64,000 bases of DNA from Ceratodon purpureus (lineage: Eukaryota; Streptophyta; Bryopsida; Pseudoditrichales; Ditrichaceae): positions 88,100,886-88,164,885 of the forward strand of contig CM026426.1 in the NCBI GenBank assembly GCA_014871385.1, read 5' to 3'. The position numbers were made by a program, and so were the translations under genes. The notes under the pieces were generated by a model. The model searched no databases. It was given only the letters and a program-made list of their open reading frames with translations, and was not told the origin of the DNA. Shown here in pieces: positions 23,390 to 34,604 of this stretch (its first letter is position 1; each line of letters begins with the position of its first letter).

Positions 23390-25006
23390 ATGGCTACCTC
23401 CTCTAAGTCCCTTGAATCAGACTATCTGACGTTGTTACCAAAAGGCCATGCAAAGCAAAAAGTTCGACAATTTTTTTGTATTTTGTGCAAAAAAACATTC
23501 AGCAATGTCAAAGAACATTTGAACAGCTACCGACATGGGCGTTTGGCAGCTGTTGATGACATCTTACCACATTTGCAGGAGCACGGTGTAGGTAAGAACT
23601 CTTTGAAACATGTGTACTTATTGATTGAGTGTTTTATTGATTGAGTGTTTTATTGGTTGAGTGTTTTATTGATTTCTCTTCTTATTTTTTCATTAGTTTC
23701 ATTACTGATGGCTTTGCTGGCTTTGCTAATTTTGCAGATTGGGTGGATAAATCTAAACAGGTTATCCACTGTTTTTTTTGCTCTGTAAATTTGAGCATTG
23801 AGTGTTCAAATTTATTAGAGCATGCTTTAAAACATGCGTCCATCATTTCGGAGCCACCCAATCCGTCCCAAGCATATTGGGTAAATGGTGTAAAACCATC
23901 AATCCACCATGTTACACAAAGCATCCAAACTAAAAAATTTTGGTCTGCTTTTGTGCCTGAGGTGATGGGCGCACACCATGATGAGGTTTTCGCACCTGCA
24001 TCCTTGGTAGACCCAACTGGTGAGTTGGTCTACCTTACCAATGGTGTTTTTACACCATTCGAGTTGGATTTTATTTCTAAGGAAGCTCAGTGGCTTGAAA
24101 AGCATGCCAAACCAACTCGACGCGGTATGCACAAGTCTGGGAGCCGTATGGTCACATTTGGTATTCGTTATAAATACGGTACCCTGTCATGGTAAGCATT
24201 TTGCATTCTACTTTCTTCTTTAGTTTCGGTGCTTTTGTTTATTGTTTACTTCTTTAGTTTCGGTGCTATTGTTTATTGTTTACATTGTTTACATTGTTTA
24301 CATTGTTTACATTGTTTCTGCGTGTGCTGTGCAGGTACAAACACCCCAAACCTGAATGTTATAGAAGATCTGAATTGTTGGTGGCTGCTGTCTGTGCGGG
24401 TTTGGAGAGGTGCTTCAAACCCATTTTTCAGCATCTATTCAAAATACGAGAAGTTGAAGGGGTGGCCAAAAGGGAAGGCTGCATGGGTGGTTCCCCTTTC
24501 ACAGGTGTCTCTATTACTAGAGACTACAACTGTGGCGTCCACAACGATGCCAATGATTTCTCATATTCCTTCTTTCTTTGGCTTGGAGATGGTACGCTAA
24601 TATCATCTCTTCTATTCTATTGTGAATTATTTAATTTCATAAATATTTAATAATGTATTGTACATAAACTTACACATTGTGGGTGTACTTTGGCATAGGT
24701 GGTGTAGTAGATGGAAAAGGAGTGCGCTTCCATTTACCAGAGCTTCAAAAGTATTTCATACCCAAGGCTGGGGATGTGATGCTTTTCAAAGCTAGTTCAG
24801 TGCAACATGCAACACGCACAAATGGCCCACGGGGTCAGTTTGCTTTATGTGTGTATATGCAGGCTTCTTTCTTCCCTATGTGGCGCACTGTGCAGGAAGA
24901 TCTGCGGTTGATTCAGAGTGGTAAACTGGTATCTGAATCAAAGATGAAGTTGGTGAATCATTGGATTACCAACAATAGTGCATATGAGAAACATAGCAAG
25001 AATTAG
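23390..25006 (+). CDS. Zinc-finger 2OG/Fe(II) dioxygenase, TET/JBP-like
   Basis: Exons 23390-23591, 23738-24191, 24335-24591 and 24699-25006 join across GT-AG introns with matching phases (1, 2, 1) to give 406 aa ending at TAG. Residues about 29-49 form a C2H2 finger (CILCKKTFSNVKEHLNSYRH) and about 79-100 a second one (CFFC...HALKH). The C-terminal half has the double-stranded beta-helix dioxygenase signature: H288-N-D290 (HxD) iron ligands, GDVMLF at 329-334, distal iron ligand H341 and 2-oxoglutarate-binding R349. The order and spacing, with FHLPELQ between, fit TET/JBP nucleic-acid-base hydroxylases better than plant small-molecule or AlkB types. That family call is mine, from motifs. If correct it would oxidise modified bases in the nucleus. 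Start ATG 23390 (CGATGG) is the first in frame. Confidence 0.7.
23612..23672 (+). repeat. Short tandem repeat in dioxygenase intron 1
   Basis: A 19-bp unit around GAGTGTTTTATTGATT is repeated about three times inside the first intron. Confidence 0.7.
24209..24318 (+). repeat. Tandem repeats in dioxygenase intron 2
   Basis: A 34-bp unit (TTCTTTAGTTTCGGTGCT...) occurs twice, followed by five copies of TTTACATTG directly before the polypyrimidine/acceptor region of exon 3. Confidence 0.8.
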
Positions 25007-26836
25007 TTATTTGATCGTACCATGTGATCAATCAATCTCCTTGTAGATTGAATGGATTGTGATTTTTTGGGCTACTGTTATACTTTTTTGAAACTTTTAT
25101 GCAGAGGTAAACTAATTAGTTATGTATTATGCCAAGTGGGCACCTTGTGGGAGTTTTGGCGGTTTAGGCCTGAAGTTGTGGTGGGCTGTCACAGTGAAAG
25201 TTGGAATTTCTGTCACCTAGAATGCAACTTCTTTGCTGCTCCTGTGATGAGAATACTGTATAATGTTTGCAAGACTGTAAGTATTAGCTCTTTAGGCATG
25301 TGTTAATGTACAATATAGACTCGATACTTTGGCTGTAGAAGAACTTACCACAAATCATGGATGGACCTGTGCAAAGGAGATGGATATTTGCTCTTATTGT
25401 GATTTTCAGGCATGTAACATCTGGTATGGTAATCATTTTCATCTGGTAATAACCTTTGGGGGAATTTTGTCTGCACTACCACATTTCAAGCATTGAAAAC
25501 GTCCAAAACTTGTGGAGGCACCTTCCCCAGGGACTTGGGATGTGCCACATTCGTATTTTAGGCAATGGGCGGCTGCAATATATCCTGAAATTGCTCCTCT
25601 GCAAAGTAAATTTTTAGATCACTCAGTAATTATTTTTTTCTACTACTTGCTTTCAGGCTTTGGCATAATTCAGATTGCAATGCAGATTTGAGTTCATGAA
25701 AATAATGAATAATTGGTGAGAAAAAGACACCAAGCATTGGAAATTAATTAGAGGTCAACCGTAACCATCCATTAGTCCATGACTTTTTGTCCAATCATAT
25801 ATTTCATTTTTTCCCCTGAATTCATGTTAGATGATTCTTTTTACAAGCCTAATGCTGTGGGTACCTTTGTGCCCCAAGTCAACTATAGAAGTAAGTCAAG
25901 AACTTCTCCTCAATTTGGCACATCAGTGTGAATATATTTCTCTTATGAAACATGAAGTGCTTTACCGTGCAGACTAGTGAGAAAATGTGTTTGTCCATCA
26001 AATTCTCCTTTAATACTATTAAAAATGAGAGATTAGAAATGACTCAATTAAGAAGATTGAAGACCAAAACTCTATACTATGTAGCTCATTCAGAATCAAT
26101 ACTTTGCATACTATTATTGTCATGTACAGTCAGGTACACCATGCTTACGAATTTCACTTTGGAGGTAGTTTTTATGAAATAATTGGAAATTCAATGTGAA
26201 CTCAAACTCATCAGATTTAAAAATTGTAAAGTGTTTTGGAATCACATCAAAGTGTACCACAATATTGTGATAAAATATCAATACCTTCTTGTAATATCAT
26301 CCATCATATTACAATTATTTTATACAACATTTACTGTTGAATACTTCTATCTTTTGTTTTAGTGTACATTTCAATTGTACATCTTCAATGTACATTTCAA
26401 TTGCAAATTGAAAATGACTTTCAGATTTGTTCTTTGAATGATGTCTCAGTCTCAGCAGTTATTAACTGTACAACAAAATGATATTAACAGACAACTTCAT
26501 ATTGCCTTTTCCAAAGCCACAATAGCAAACATTTAAGTAATTTTAGAGTTTATTTATAAACAAATTCAACCCTTCATTTGAATTAATTAAAAATTCCAAA
26601 TAAGTTACATTTCCTTTTTTGGTGATCCTTTTTTGGTGATCCTATCTCACTACCAAGCCTCCTTAGGGCATCCTTAATGCACACGGCAAAATAGCCCTCT
26701 ATATGAAATGTTATCTTTGGTCTGCCTTAAAATTAAAATTAAAATTAGAAGCGTATGTGAAGAAACGTGAGATATTTTTCAACCAAAAAAAAAGGTAAAA
26801 TTGGTGACATTGTTGACATTGGTGACATCTCTCATT

Positions 26837-26915
26837 GAAAATATAGAAATATGGAGGGAAATCTAGAAATCCTAGAAAATATATAGGGAATTCTAGAAAA
26901 TATAGAAAATATAGA
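26837..26915 (+). repeat. Purine-rich TAGAAAATA minisatellite, block 1
   Basis: Short variants of TAGAAATATGGAGGGAAATC and TAGAAAATA repeat. The 34 bases 26,837-26,870 recur exactly at 29,343-29,376, in the same orientation. Confidence 0.8.
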
Positions 26916-29342
26916 AGTATGGTCAAATTCCTTCAAAGTTTACAATAATTTCTTCTTGAAATATGAAGAATAATGAAATTTTGGCACCCCGACTTTTAAC
27001 AAAAGAACTGTAGCCTATTACAATCTTGAACATATCACCTGATGAGTTGAAGGTATTAATATTAAAACAAAAGCAAATATAAGAAGAAAATCAATTGATA
27101 TTAATTGTTTTATAACTAAAAAATAAATTTGAATACTACCAATGATAAAATATAATTCCTTTAGAAAAAGAATTAAAATAAAAAAGGTATTCTTTGAAAT
27201 GAATTTTTAAAGTTCTTAAAGAAAAGTGAAAAGAAACTCAACAATTCCTTTCAAATTAAACTTTATCATTTTAGTTTTTTAAGATGACTTTGTATGAGGT
27301 AAAATTTAGTACCATCTTTATTTGGTAACAAAATTTTGATAAAATATCATAAAAAGTTTTATTTTAAGGCGTTAAAATTTATTGACTTAATAAAGTTCTC
27401 TAGCTACGTTTTCAACTTATATAACAAAAGTAATTAGGATGGATACATAGCAACACCTAAAGATAATCAAAAGCCTTGTGAACTTGAAGCCATATAGGTA
27501 TTATGATTATGAACATTAAATTTCAAATTAGTTATTTTTAATCTTTAATATTTTTTTATAAAAAGAACTTTCAAATATCACAAATTAATATTTATATTAA
27601 TTATATATTAATATCTAATATTTTAAAAAGGTACACAAACATAAGTAATATAATAATTTCTTTTGTATGTGTTAAAAGTACGAGCTTACAGAAATTGAAT
27701 GATCAGAAATTCTTTTCATTGTTATCATAATTTATAGTCATTTACTCAACATCAATTCATCTATTTTTTTTTTATCTATTTAAATGTTTTCATATACACT
27801 TTTTTCAACAGATGGCAAATGTAAGGTGTTCAATATGCACTGAACATAATGTAGGAGTTATTGACATCATTCATGTCAATTACGGAGATCTCTATCAAGT
27901 ATGTATGATAATTTTGTATTTAAATATTTATAGATTAATTTAATATATCCAATTCATTGTTCAGGCATCTTTGAGGGAATGTTTACTTGAGCTTTGTATG
28001 AAGCTTTGAAATCGCAATGATTTTCTACATTAAAGCTTTGAAATTAAGTTTAAAGAATTCGATCCTTTAATAGATCATTCCATTTATAAGTGCGTTATTC
28101 ATTGAATTGAGATATATAAACACATAATCAAACTCATATGACTTAGAATTAATTCATTTGGACAATTAAAGCATCTATTAAATATTGTAGAATTTTCATC
28201 CAATAGCCTTCTTAATTTGTATTTGTAATGAAAGAGATAATGGGTTACATACAATTTCTTATATACTTTTTGAGAAAATAATTATTATCAATCGATATAT
28301 GTATTAAACGTAAATCTTTGATCATCATGCTTTTAAATTTTTCTTGGAAAAGAAAGAAGTTTGGTTTCATTTCACATTTAATTGAATTACATAGTAATTT
28401 TTTTTTAAAATTACACATTTAAAAAAAATATAAAACATATTATGATAATCAAATATTGAATTAAAATAAAGTGGTTAAAATCAAAATTCTATTGGTCTTC
28501 TCAAGATTTCTCTATTTAATGTCTATAATAGATTTTTTAAATTTTATTTTGTGGTTTATTTTTGTGAATAAATTTAATAATTTATACAGAATAATAAAAA
28601 GTAAAATAAATAATTAACCAAAAATAACCAGAAATTTGTGTAGTTGGAGTGTCAAATTTGTGTAGTTGGAGTGTCTAAAGTGAGGCAACACATGGTACTC
28701 AACAGGAGAAGCTGTATCATCATTGGTAACAAATTCAAAACAAAAACTTTAAGATAAATGTATGAATTCCAAGAAAGTTATTACTCAGGAAAATGATTTA
28801 TTTCCTTCCAATTTAATAAATTTTATTTTTAATAGTTCTTTTTTTGAATTACAATAGATTGTACGTATAAATTTCCATATTATAAAGAAGGTTAAAATAC
28901 ATATGAATTGCTTGTATTTGTAATAATTTTATTTTGAAGAATAAATAATTTATATGTGGATATTCAAATTCTTAAGAAATCATTCAAATACTATGCGGTT
29001 TTGTTTGCAAAGGGATGCTAATGATATCCATTGATATATTTTGATGAAATACAACATTACGATGGTTTTTAATTCATCGAAAGGCTTCTGTTTTTAATTT
29101 TTGGAATTCGATTTTTCATGTGCATTAACAAATTTTATAAGTAAAATAACAATTACAAGAAAATTCATATTTAATGTATGGTTGTTTTTACTTCTGGAGA
29201 TTATAATATTATTTACAAAATTTTGTAAGGTACTACAAACTAATAGCAATTTCAAATGTTCTTTAGTGCTATTCTTTGCAAATTTAGTAAGATGCAGTTG
29301 TTACATCATTATAATATGATTATCACCATATTGATAAAGAGG

Positions 29343-29460
29343 GAAAATATAGAAATATGGAGGGAAATCTAGAAATATAGAGGGAAAATATAGAGGGAAA
29401 ATATAGAATTATAGAAGGAAAATATAGAAATATAGAGGGAATTCTAGAAATAGACTCAGA
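29343..29460 (+). repeat. Purine-rich TAGAAAATA minisatellite, block 2
   Basis: This is a longer run of the same motif as block 1, with TAGAGGGAAAATA variants. It is followed by a 28-bp duplication (TTTGGTGCACTCTCTTTAAA...) at about 29,461-29,488 and 29,507-29,534. Confidence 0.8.
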
Positions 29461-30210
29461 TTTGGTGCACTCTCTTTAAATTTTGATATATAAAAATAGA
29501 GGGAATTTGGTGCACTCTCTTTAAATTTTGATAGTATAGTATTTTCAATTGAACATTTCACCTATGTGCTAATTTCACAATTCTTTTTTCTTAAAAAATA
29601 TCTCACCTTTACTTGAATGCGCTTTTAATGATGGTAATTTTGATCACTAATTTTTAGCCACTCCAAAGATAGATTTAGTTTTAGAGGGCTCTTTTTCAGA
29701 GACGAGGAATATCAAAGATTGCCGATGATGGTGACATGGCGGATGAAGATGCCAATATAGTGTTGCCTATGCATTAACTTTGCCCACCAAAAATGATCGA
29801 CAAATGGACAGAACTTCATTGACGGCGTACTCTCTATGGCTGAGTCCTAAAAGAAGCGGCGGGTCATTTAAGATGGAACCTTTCGATAACTGTTCTGCAT
29901 GGCACTGTTCACATGGTGATACCATGCCACATATGGCATTGTGATTCAGATTGTGCTGCGCTTTTCATAGTTTTGTGTCTGTGCCTCGATATTTCCCAAA
30001 TTTCCCACACATCTTGGATGCACCAATTCATTCAGTAGACGTTGGCCACTGATTGCATGCCAACCGAATTCCAGGAGGCCATTTCCTCATTTTCCCATGC
30101 TGAAGCCTCCATGGGTTCATGGCTGCACCCGTTCTTCCCTTAGGTCACCTCGGTTTAGGGTGCATGCCCTTCTCTCTTCTCCCCATACGAGTATGTGTTC
30201 TTCTGTATGA

Positions 30211-30274
30211 TTGTTCTTATCTAGCGTTGTTCTTATCTAGCGTTGTTCTTATCTAGCGTTGTGCTTATCTGGCG
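30211..30274 (+). repeat. 16-bp tandem repeat, four units
   Basis: TTGTTCTTATCTAGCG is present three times exactly and a fourth time with two changes (TTGTGCTTATCTGGCG). It lies 340 bp upstream of the next gene start. Confidence 0.95.
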
Positions 30275-30613
30275 TTGTCGTTGTCTTTTCCGAGAGAGAA
30301 ACTGTGGAGCGATGCTGCGCGAAGGGAGTCTAGGCCCACGTTTTGAGCGTCCGGTGATTGCATGAGCAAGTACTCGGATCAGGACCTGCAGGTACGGGTT
30401 TCTCTTGTACCCTTCTAGCACCTTGTTCTAGTTCCTGATTAGGTATATTCAATCCACTTTGTATTGCATATGGAGCTTCCTAGAAGATGGCACATTCCAA
30501 GAAGACGATGACCCGTGGTCTTTTCACATTTCAGGAGCATTTTAATGTCAGCGTGTAGTACCTAGCACCGAAGTCAACAAAGTTCGTAGAGGAAGTGCCG
30601 CCGTAGTTCCGTG

Positions 30614-33203
30614 ATGGCCTCCCGCGGTAAGCCGAAACGTGCCCCTGAGACGTGGGCGTTTAAGCCTCCGAGCAAGAAGAGCAACGTAGGGCCTGACCGT
30701 CGGGAGACAAGCATACGTGAAGGGGAGAGTCCCCAACCATTGAAGACCTCAGCGGCGCCCAAGTCAGGTGCATCCTCGGCGTCTAACCAGGGCAGAGTGA
30801 CCAAGAGACTCCCTCCCCCCCAAGATGTCTGTGAGGAGGTCCTCGCGGAGTTCCAGGCCATGTCTTCTAGGACTTCTGTGCCGACGTCTTCGTTAGCACC
30901 GTCTTCAGGTCCTGTATCAAAGAGCTCTGGTAACTGCAGTCGTCCAGGTACGTAGATTTCGTGGGTCATTGCATCCACGTCTCATTGAAATTAGGCCAGT
31001 GTTTTTTCGGGACTCCAAGGAAAAAAAATAACCTAGAAAAAAAATTACTAATGGAAGTTCTCGTCTCGCATGGCTCGTTCCCTTCGTCTGTTGCACCCAA
31101 TGCAGATTTTGCAGAGGACGACGGTGCTCCTTATGACCTTGGGAGCGCCGAAGAACCGTGGCCTGTATTGAAGGGCGTGTCACTTGAATTGCCAGCAGGC
31201 GGACTAGACAGTCGCCTGGATTTCCCGGAGAAAACCGCACGTGGAGGGAATGTTCCCCCTGGACACATGCCGGATCTGCACTCACCCGCCCACAGAGATT
31301 ACGATGATGACGTAAGCCATATCCGCACCCATTCATATGCCTGGGTACTACTTAATCACTTACAGTACCTGAGGACTTGCTTCATTTCCATCACTGAAAT
31401 GTTTCATGTTTAGGACAAATACGTTGTTAGAATCTCTCCATGTACTTCTCACCTCTCTCCGTTTCCTCTCAGAGAGGACGCCACCGAAGCCAAAGCCGAA
31501 ACCGTCGCAAAGAGCGGAGCTACAGTCCCTCGGATTCCTCGGCAGAGCGCAGACGTCAGCGACATGGACTAAGCTCCAGCCAGAGCTCCTACCGCCACCG
31601 ACGTCGCAGTGATGAGCATCGGGGTCGTGACTTTGATTTCAGTGACGAAGATCTTGATCTACGACACTGCTGGCAGCGCATCCGACGAGACGAACGTCTC
31701 AGTCTAGGCGCATCCGCTCGATCACATGGTTCCCCACCACCCAGAACCCCGACCCCTTCTCGCACTGGCGCGGCGTCGACCTTCAATCCCTCGTCCTCAT
31801 TAGACTCGTCGCGTATGAGGAGGGAAGGGGGCGTTCCCCCGGAGCCCGTCAACCTTGGTTTACCTGATAAACGGTCAAACCGACTGCTCCAAAGTCTGTC
31901 ACTGAACCGGGAGTCGGCTGCAAGGAGAGAACGACGTGCACGTGAGACAGAACGCGAGGAAGATGCGGACAGGAGGGAAGCCGAGGGAAAAAAGCCTCAT
32001 CTGGTCCATGTCAATTCAGAGGGGAGACCGTACGGCCTGGGCATACAATTCTGGAACGAAGCCCTGGCGAAGCTGGTTCGCGGTCTCAATCCTTCATATA
32101 TAGACATTCGTCATCAGCCATTCCAGCTCTTGCAGATTCTCTTCAAAAGACTGAGTGACGACTTCGAATACACCGCCGACGTGAATCAGTCGTGGCTAAG
32201 ACGTCGGATAGGCAATGCTCTATGCTCATACAGGCATGAGCTGATGAAGATGATACAGGCGTCTGAGCCGCGTCCGATATGGGTCTCGGAGTCTGTCTGG
32301 CAGAAATTAGTGAAGATGGAGAGCAGCGACAAGTTTCGCGCCAAGAGCGAACAGATGAAATACGCCAATTCGTGTAGGCGCAGTAAAGGTCGAACAGGCC
32401 CCATCGGAGAAGTTGGAATCCGAGAGAGACTTCGGGCACAGCTGGGTAGATCTCCGGAACCTGAGGAGGTTTACGAGGAGATGGCAAGGGACAAAGGTTA
32501 CTCCGGTAAGAGTAAGCGCGCCCCCCTCCGACCTACTTCACAGTCGGCATCTGAAGCAGATGAAACAGACGCCCAAGAAATCGATGTGGTCTCCTCTCAC
32601 CTCCACAGGCATGCTGTAGACAACTCAGGCATTGCACATGGAATAGCGCTTGCAGCCTCTGCTGACCCTCCTCCCCTTGTTACAGCAATTCCTAACTCTC
32701 CACCTGCAGGTGGAGCATGCAACCCGTCCGTTCCTCCATCTGTTTCTTCTAATCCTATGTACCTGGTCATTAGCAACCACATGAAGGAGTTACGCAGCAG
32801 TTCAGTGGGATCAACGGCGGACGGAAGAGCTCTACTAGCGGCATTAGAGGCACAACTGTCCACGCTTGTCCAGAAGGACCTCGAAGTCGTTGCGGCCCCA
32901 GTGCCACCCGTTGCTGTACCGACAGAAAACCAAGAGGGGAATGTACATGCCAACGAACATCTTAAGGAGACCATGCCCGCAAAGGTACCCCCCCCCGTCT
33001 CCACCTGCTCTACATCTCCTGAACTGAATTCACTGTTTCCCACTCTCCGGTCTGACGTTGTAACTTCTGTCTAGGTCCACTCTGGTCCTCCCCCTACTGC
33101 TGCACGAGAGGACCCGGCAACGTCTGCTCCTCCACCGCCTCCTGCGAATACTCGAAAGAGCGGGAGGAAATTAAAATGGAATACCCGGAATGATTTCAGT
33201 TAA
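30614..33203 (+). CDS. SR-rich Transposase_24-like (Ptta/En/Spm accessory) protein
   Basis: Exons 30614-30947, 31106-31311, 31473-32984 and 33075-33203 join in phase (1, 0, 0) for about 726 aa. After an acidic N-terminus, exon 3 opens with an Arg/Ser-rich stretch (RGRHRSQSRNRRKERSYSP). A conserved block follows in the middle: WVSESVWQKLVKM, KSEQMKYANSCRRSKGRTGP and LRAQLGRSPEPEEVYEEMA. This is the layout of the plant transposase_24 family (W..L, Lys/Asn-rich, then GR.P...E). The C-terminus is proline-rich and ends KLKWNTRNDFS. The last intron (32985-33074) removes an in-frame TAG. The family accompanies tnp2 in CACTA elements and is thought to help recognise element ends. The RS tract is unusual and might target nuclear speckles; that is a guess. 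Confidence 0.65.
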
Positions 33204-33958
33204 TCGGTCGATTACACCTCCATCGAGAGTTTTCAGGTACTCTTCCTTGCACTTCCAATAGACATGTCGCCACCTTCTCAACAACCGTGACTTCTTTGTG
33301 CTAAAATATGGTCAGTCATTGTAAGTCAGTCAGGTTTGTACTATTCCTCCGTTCAGAGGACTGCATTTCTCTTAGTTGTCATTCTTGCTAAGCGTGACTA
33401 CTGTGTGTGTCGCTTATGTTATGTATTTTCAGGTGTCCAGGAGTATGGCATGGACATCCCCTCGATTGCGGTGCACTTTACTATACGTCGTGCACTTCCA
33501 ACATCGAAGTTGAATTGCGAGCTGCGTAACGGTTGACCAAGGTTTCCTCTGATTCTGGGAGAGAGCTGGCTGGGAAGTAGGGGCTCACCTCCAACGTCTC
33601 CAATTACATCAGCAGTTTTTGCAGGACTTAGGTAGATAGGAAGAGCAACAATGGACTCAACTTCCGAAGACACGTTGTGAGAACAGGACCTTCCTCAGTG
33701 GGGGACACGCAGTATGCATTTTTGTAGGTTGAAATCGGCTGCTGCTCTCCCAGTGCTTTGTGCTTTGCATGAGGCGTGATGTCTTTGTTAACCAGTATGT
33801 AATGCACGTTGAATCCGTCAGGCGACATTGCAGGACCCTTGCACATTCCAAATCATTGCGTAATTGCACACATTGATCGGAACCGAATAAAACCTCAGAA
33901 GAAGTGCAAGGATATAGTAAAATTTAAAACTCTGCTGTTGTGTCACGGGAGGACCTGC

Positions 33959-34034
33959 GATGCATGATGCATGATGCATGATGCATGATGCATGATGCAT
34001 GATGCATGATGCATGATGCATGATGCATGATGCA
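33959..34034 (+). repeat. Heptanucleotide microsatellite (GATGCAT)n
   Basis: About eleven exact copies of GATGCAT occur. The unit is nearly self-complementary (ATGCAT core), so it can form hairpins on either strand. Confidence 0.95.
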
Positions 34035-34080
34035 ACGATGTTTTTGATGTCATGCAATTATTCTGTGCATCCGCAAACGC

Positions 34081-34560
34081 CATCCATAGAACTTAATACC
34101 CGCCGTGAACTGTATCGGAAGTGCACCGACGAGATACCCGTCGGCAACGTTTTCAACACCCGGATACCCAGTTGCAAATACCCGGCAGTATGTCCGTCGA
34201 TACCCAGAGAGAGATTGAAGTCCGCCGCAGACAACGTCGACAAGTATACCCACCGACCCGTACCGGATGACCGCCTCCCCAGATACCCGACCCCTCCGAA
34301 GTCCATGAAGCGAGTGATACCCGGCCACGGAGACCCTGCCCGAGTCAGCATCCGAGGTGGCCGCATCGTCAACGTCCCAACCAGGTCAGCACTCCGTCGT
34401 GGAAGACCACCAAGAGCAGAGAACTGCATCAACTGATACATCTTCCTCGCGTCCGAATCAAGACGTCCAATTCAACATCACTGAACAACACTTTTCTCTT
34501 CCCCAGCAGTTGATTAGGGCCCAGTTTTTCCTGTAGTGCGGGTAATCCTGGATCTTGGTT
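34081..34560 (+). other. Coding-like segment with eight ATACCC motifs
   Basis: A frame to 34,436 is open but rich in Pro/Arg. A second frame continues coding-like (EDHQEQRTASTDTSSS, QDVQFNITEQHFSLPQQ) to about 34,540. Eight ATACCC hexamers fall between 34,095 and 34,322. It may be broken upstream exons of the FCP1-like gene, or subterminal repeats of the element. Confidence 0.35.
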
Positions 34561-34604
34561 TGTGAATTTACCTTGTCCTCTGGAGGCCCCTGGTAGTTCC
34601 ATCA

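Larger units (their letters stand above)
25007..29700. other. AT-rich non-coding DNA downstream of the dioxygenase
   Basis: The first few hundred bases probably hold the 3' UTR. Beyond this the sequence is strongly AT-rich with no motif-bearing frame. Two related minisatellite blocks and a short duplication are listed separately. No gene is seen. Confidence 0.5.

Noticed and set aside
30574..30978. 134-aa minus-strand ORF opposite the first exon of the SR-rich gene
   Set aside because: The plus-strand exon has a spliced continuation with matching phases; the minus frame has none and no motif.
32597..33043. 148-aa minus-strand ORF opposite the SR-rich gene's third exon
   Set aside because: It is antisense to a supported coding exon with GC-rich codons, a usual cause of spurious frames.
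33063..33074. In-frame TAG at the end of the 544-aa frame of the SR-rich gene
   Set aside because: A GT at 32,985 and an AG at 33,074 form a 90-bp phase-0 intron that removes it, and coding continues to 33,203. It is not taken as a nonsense mutation.
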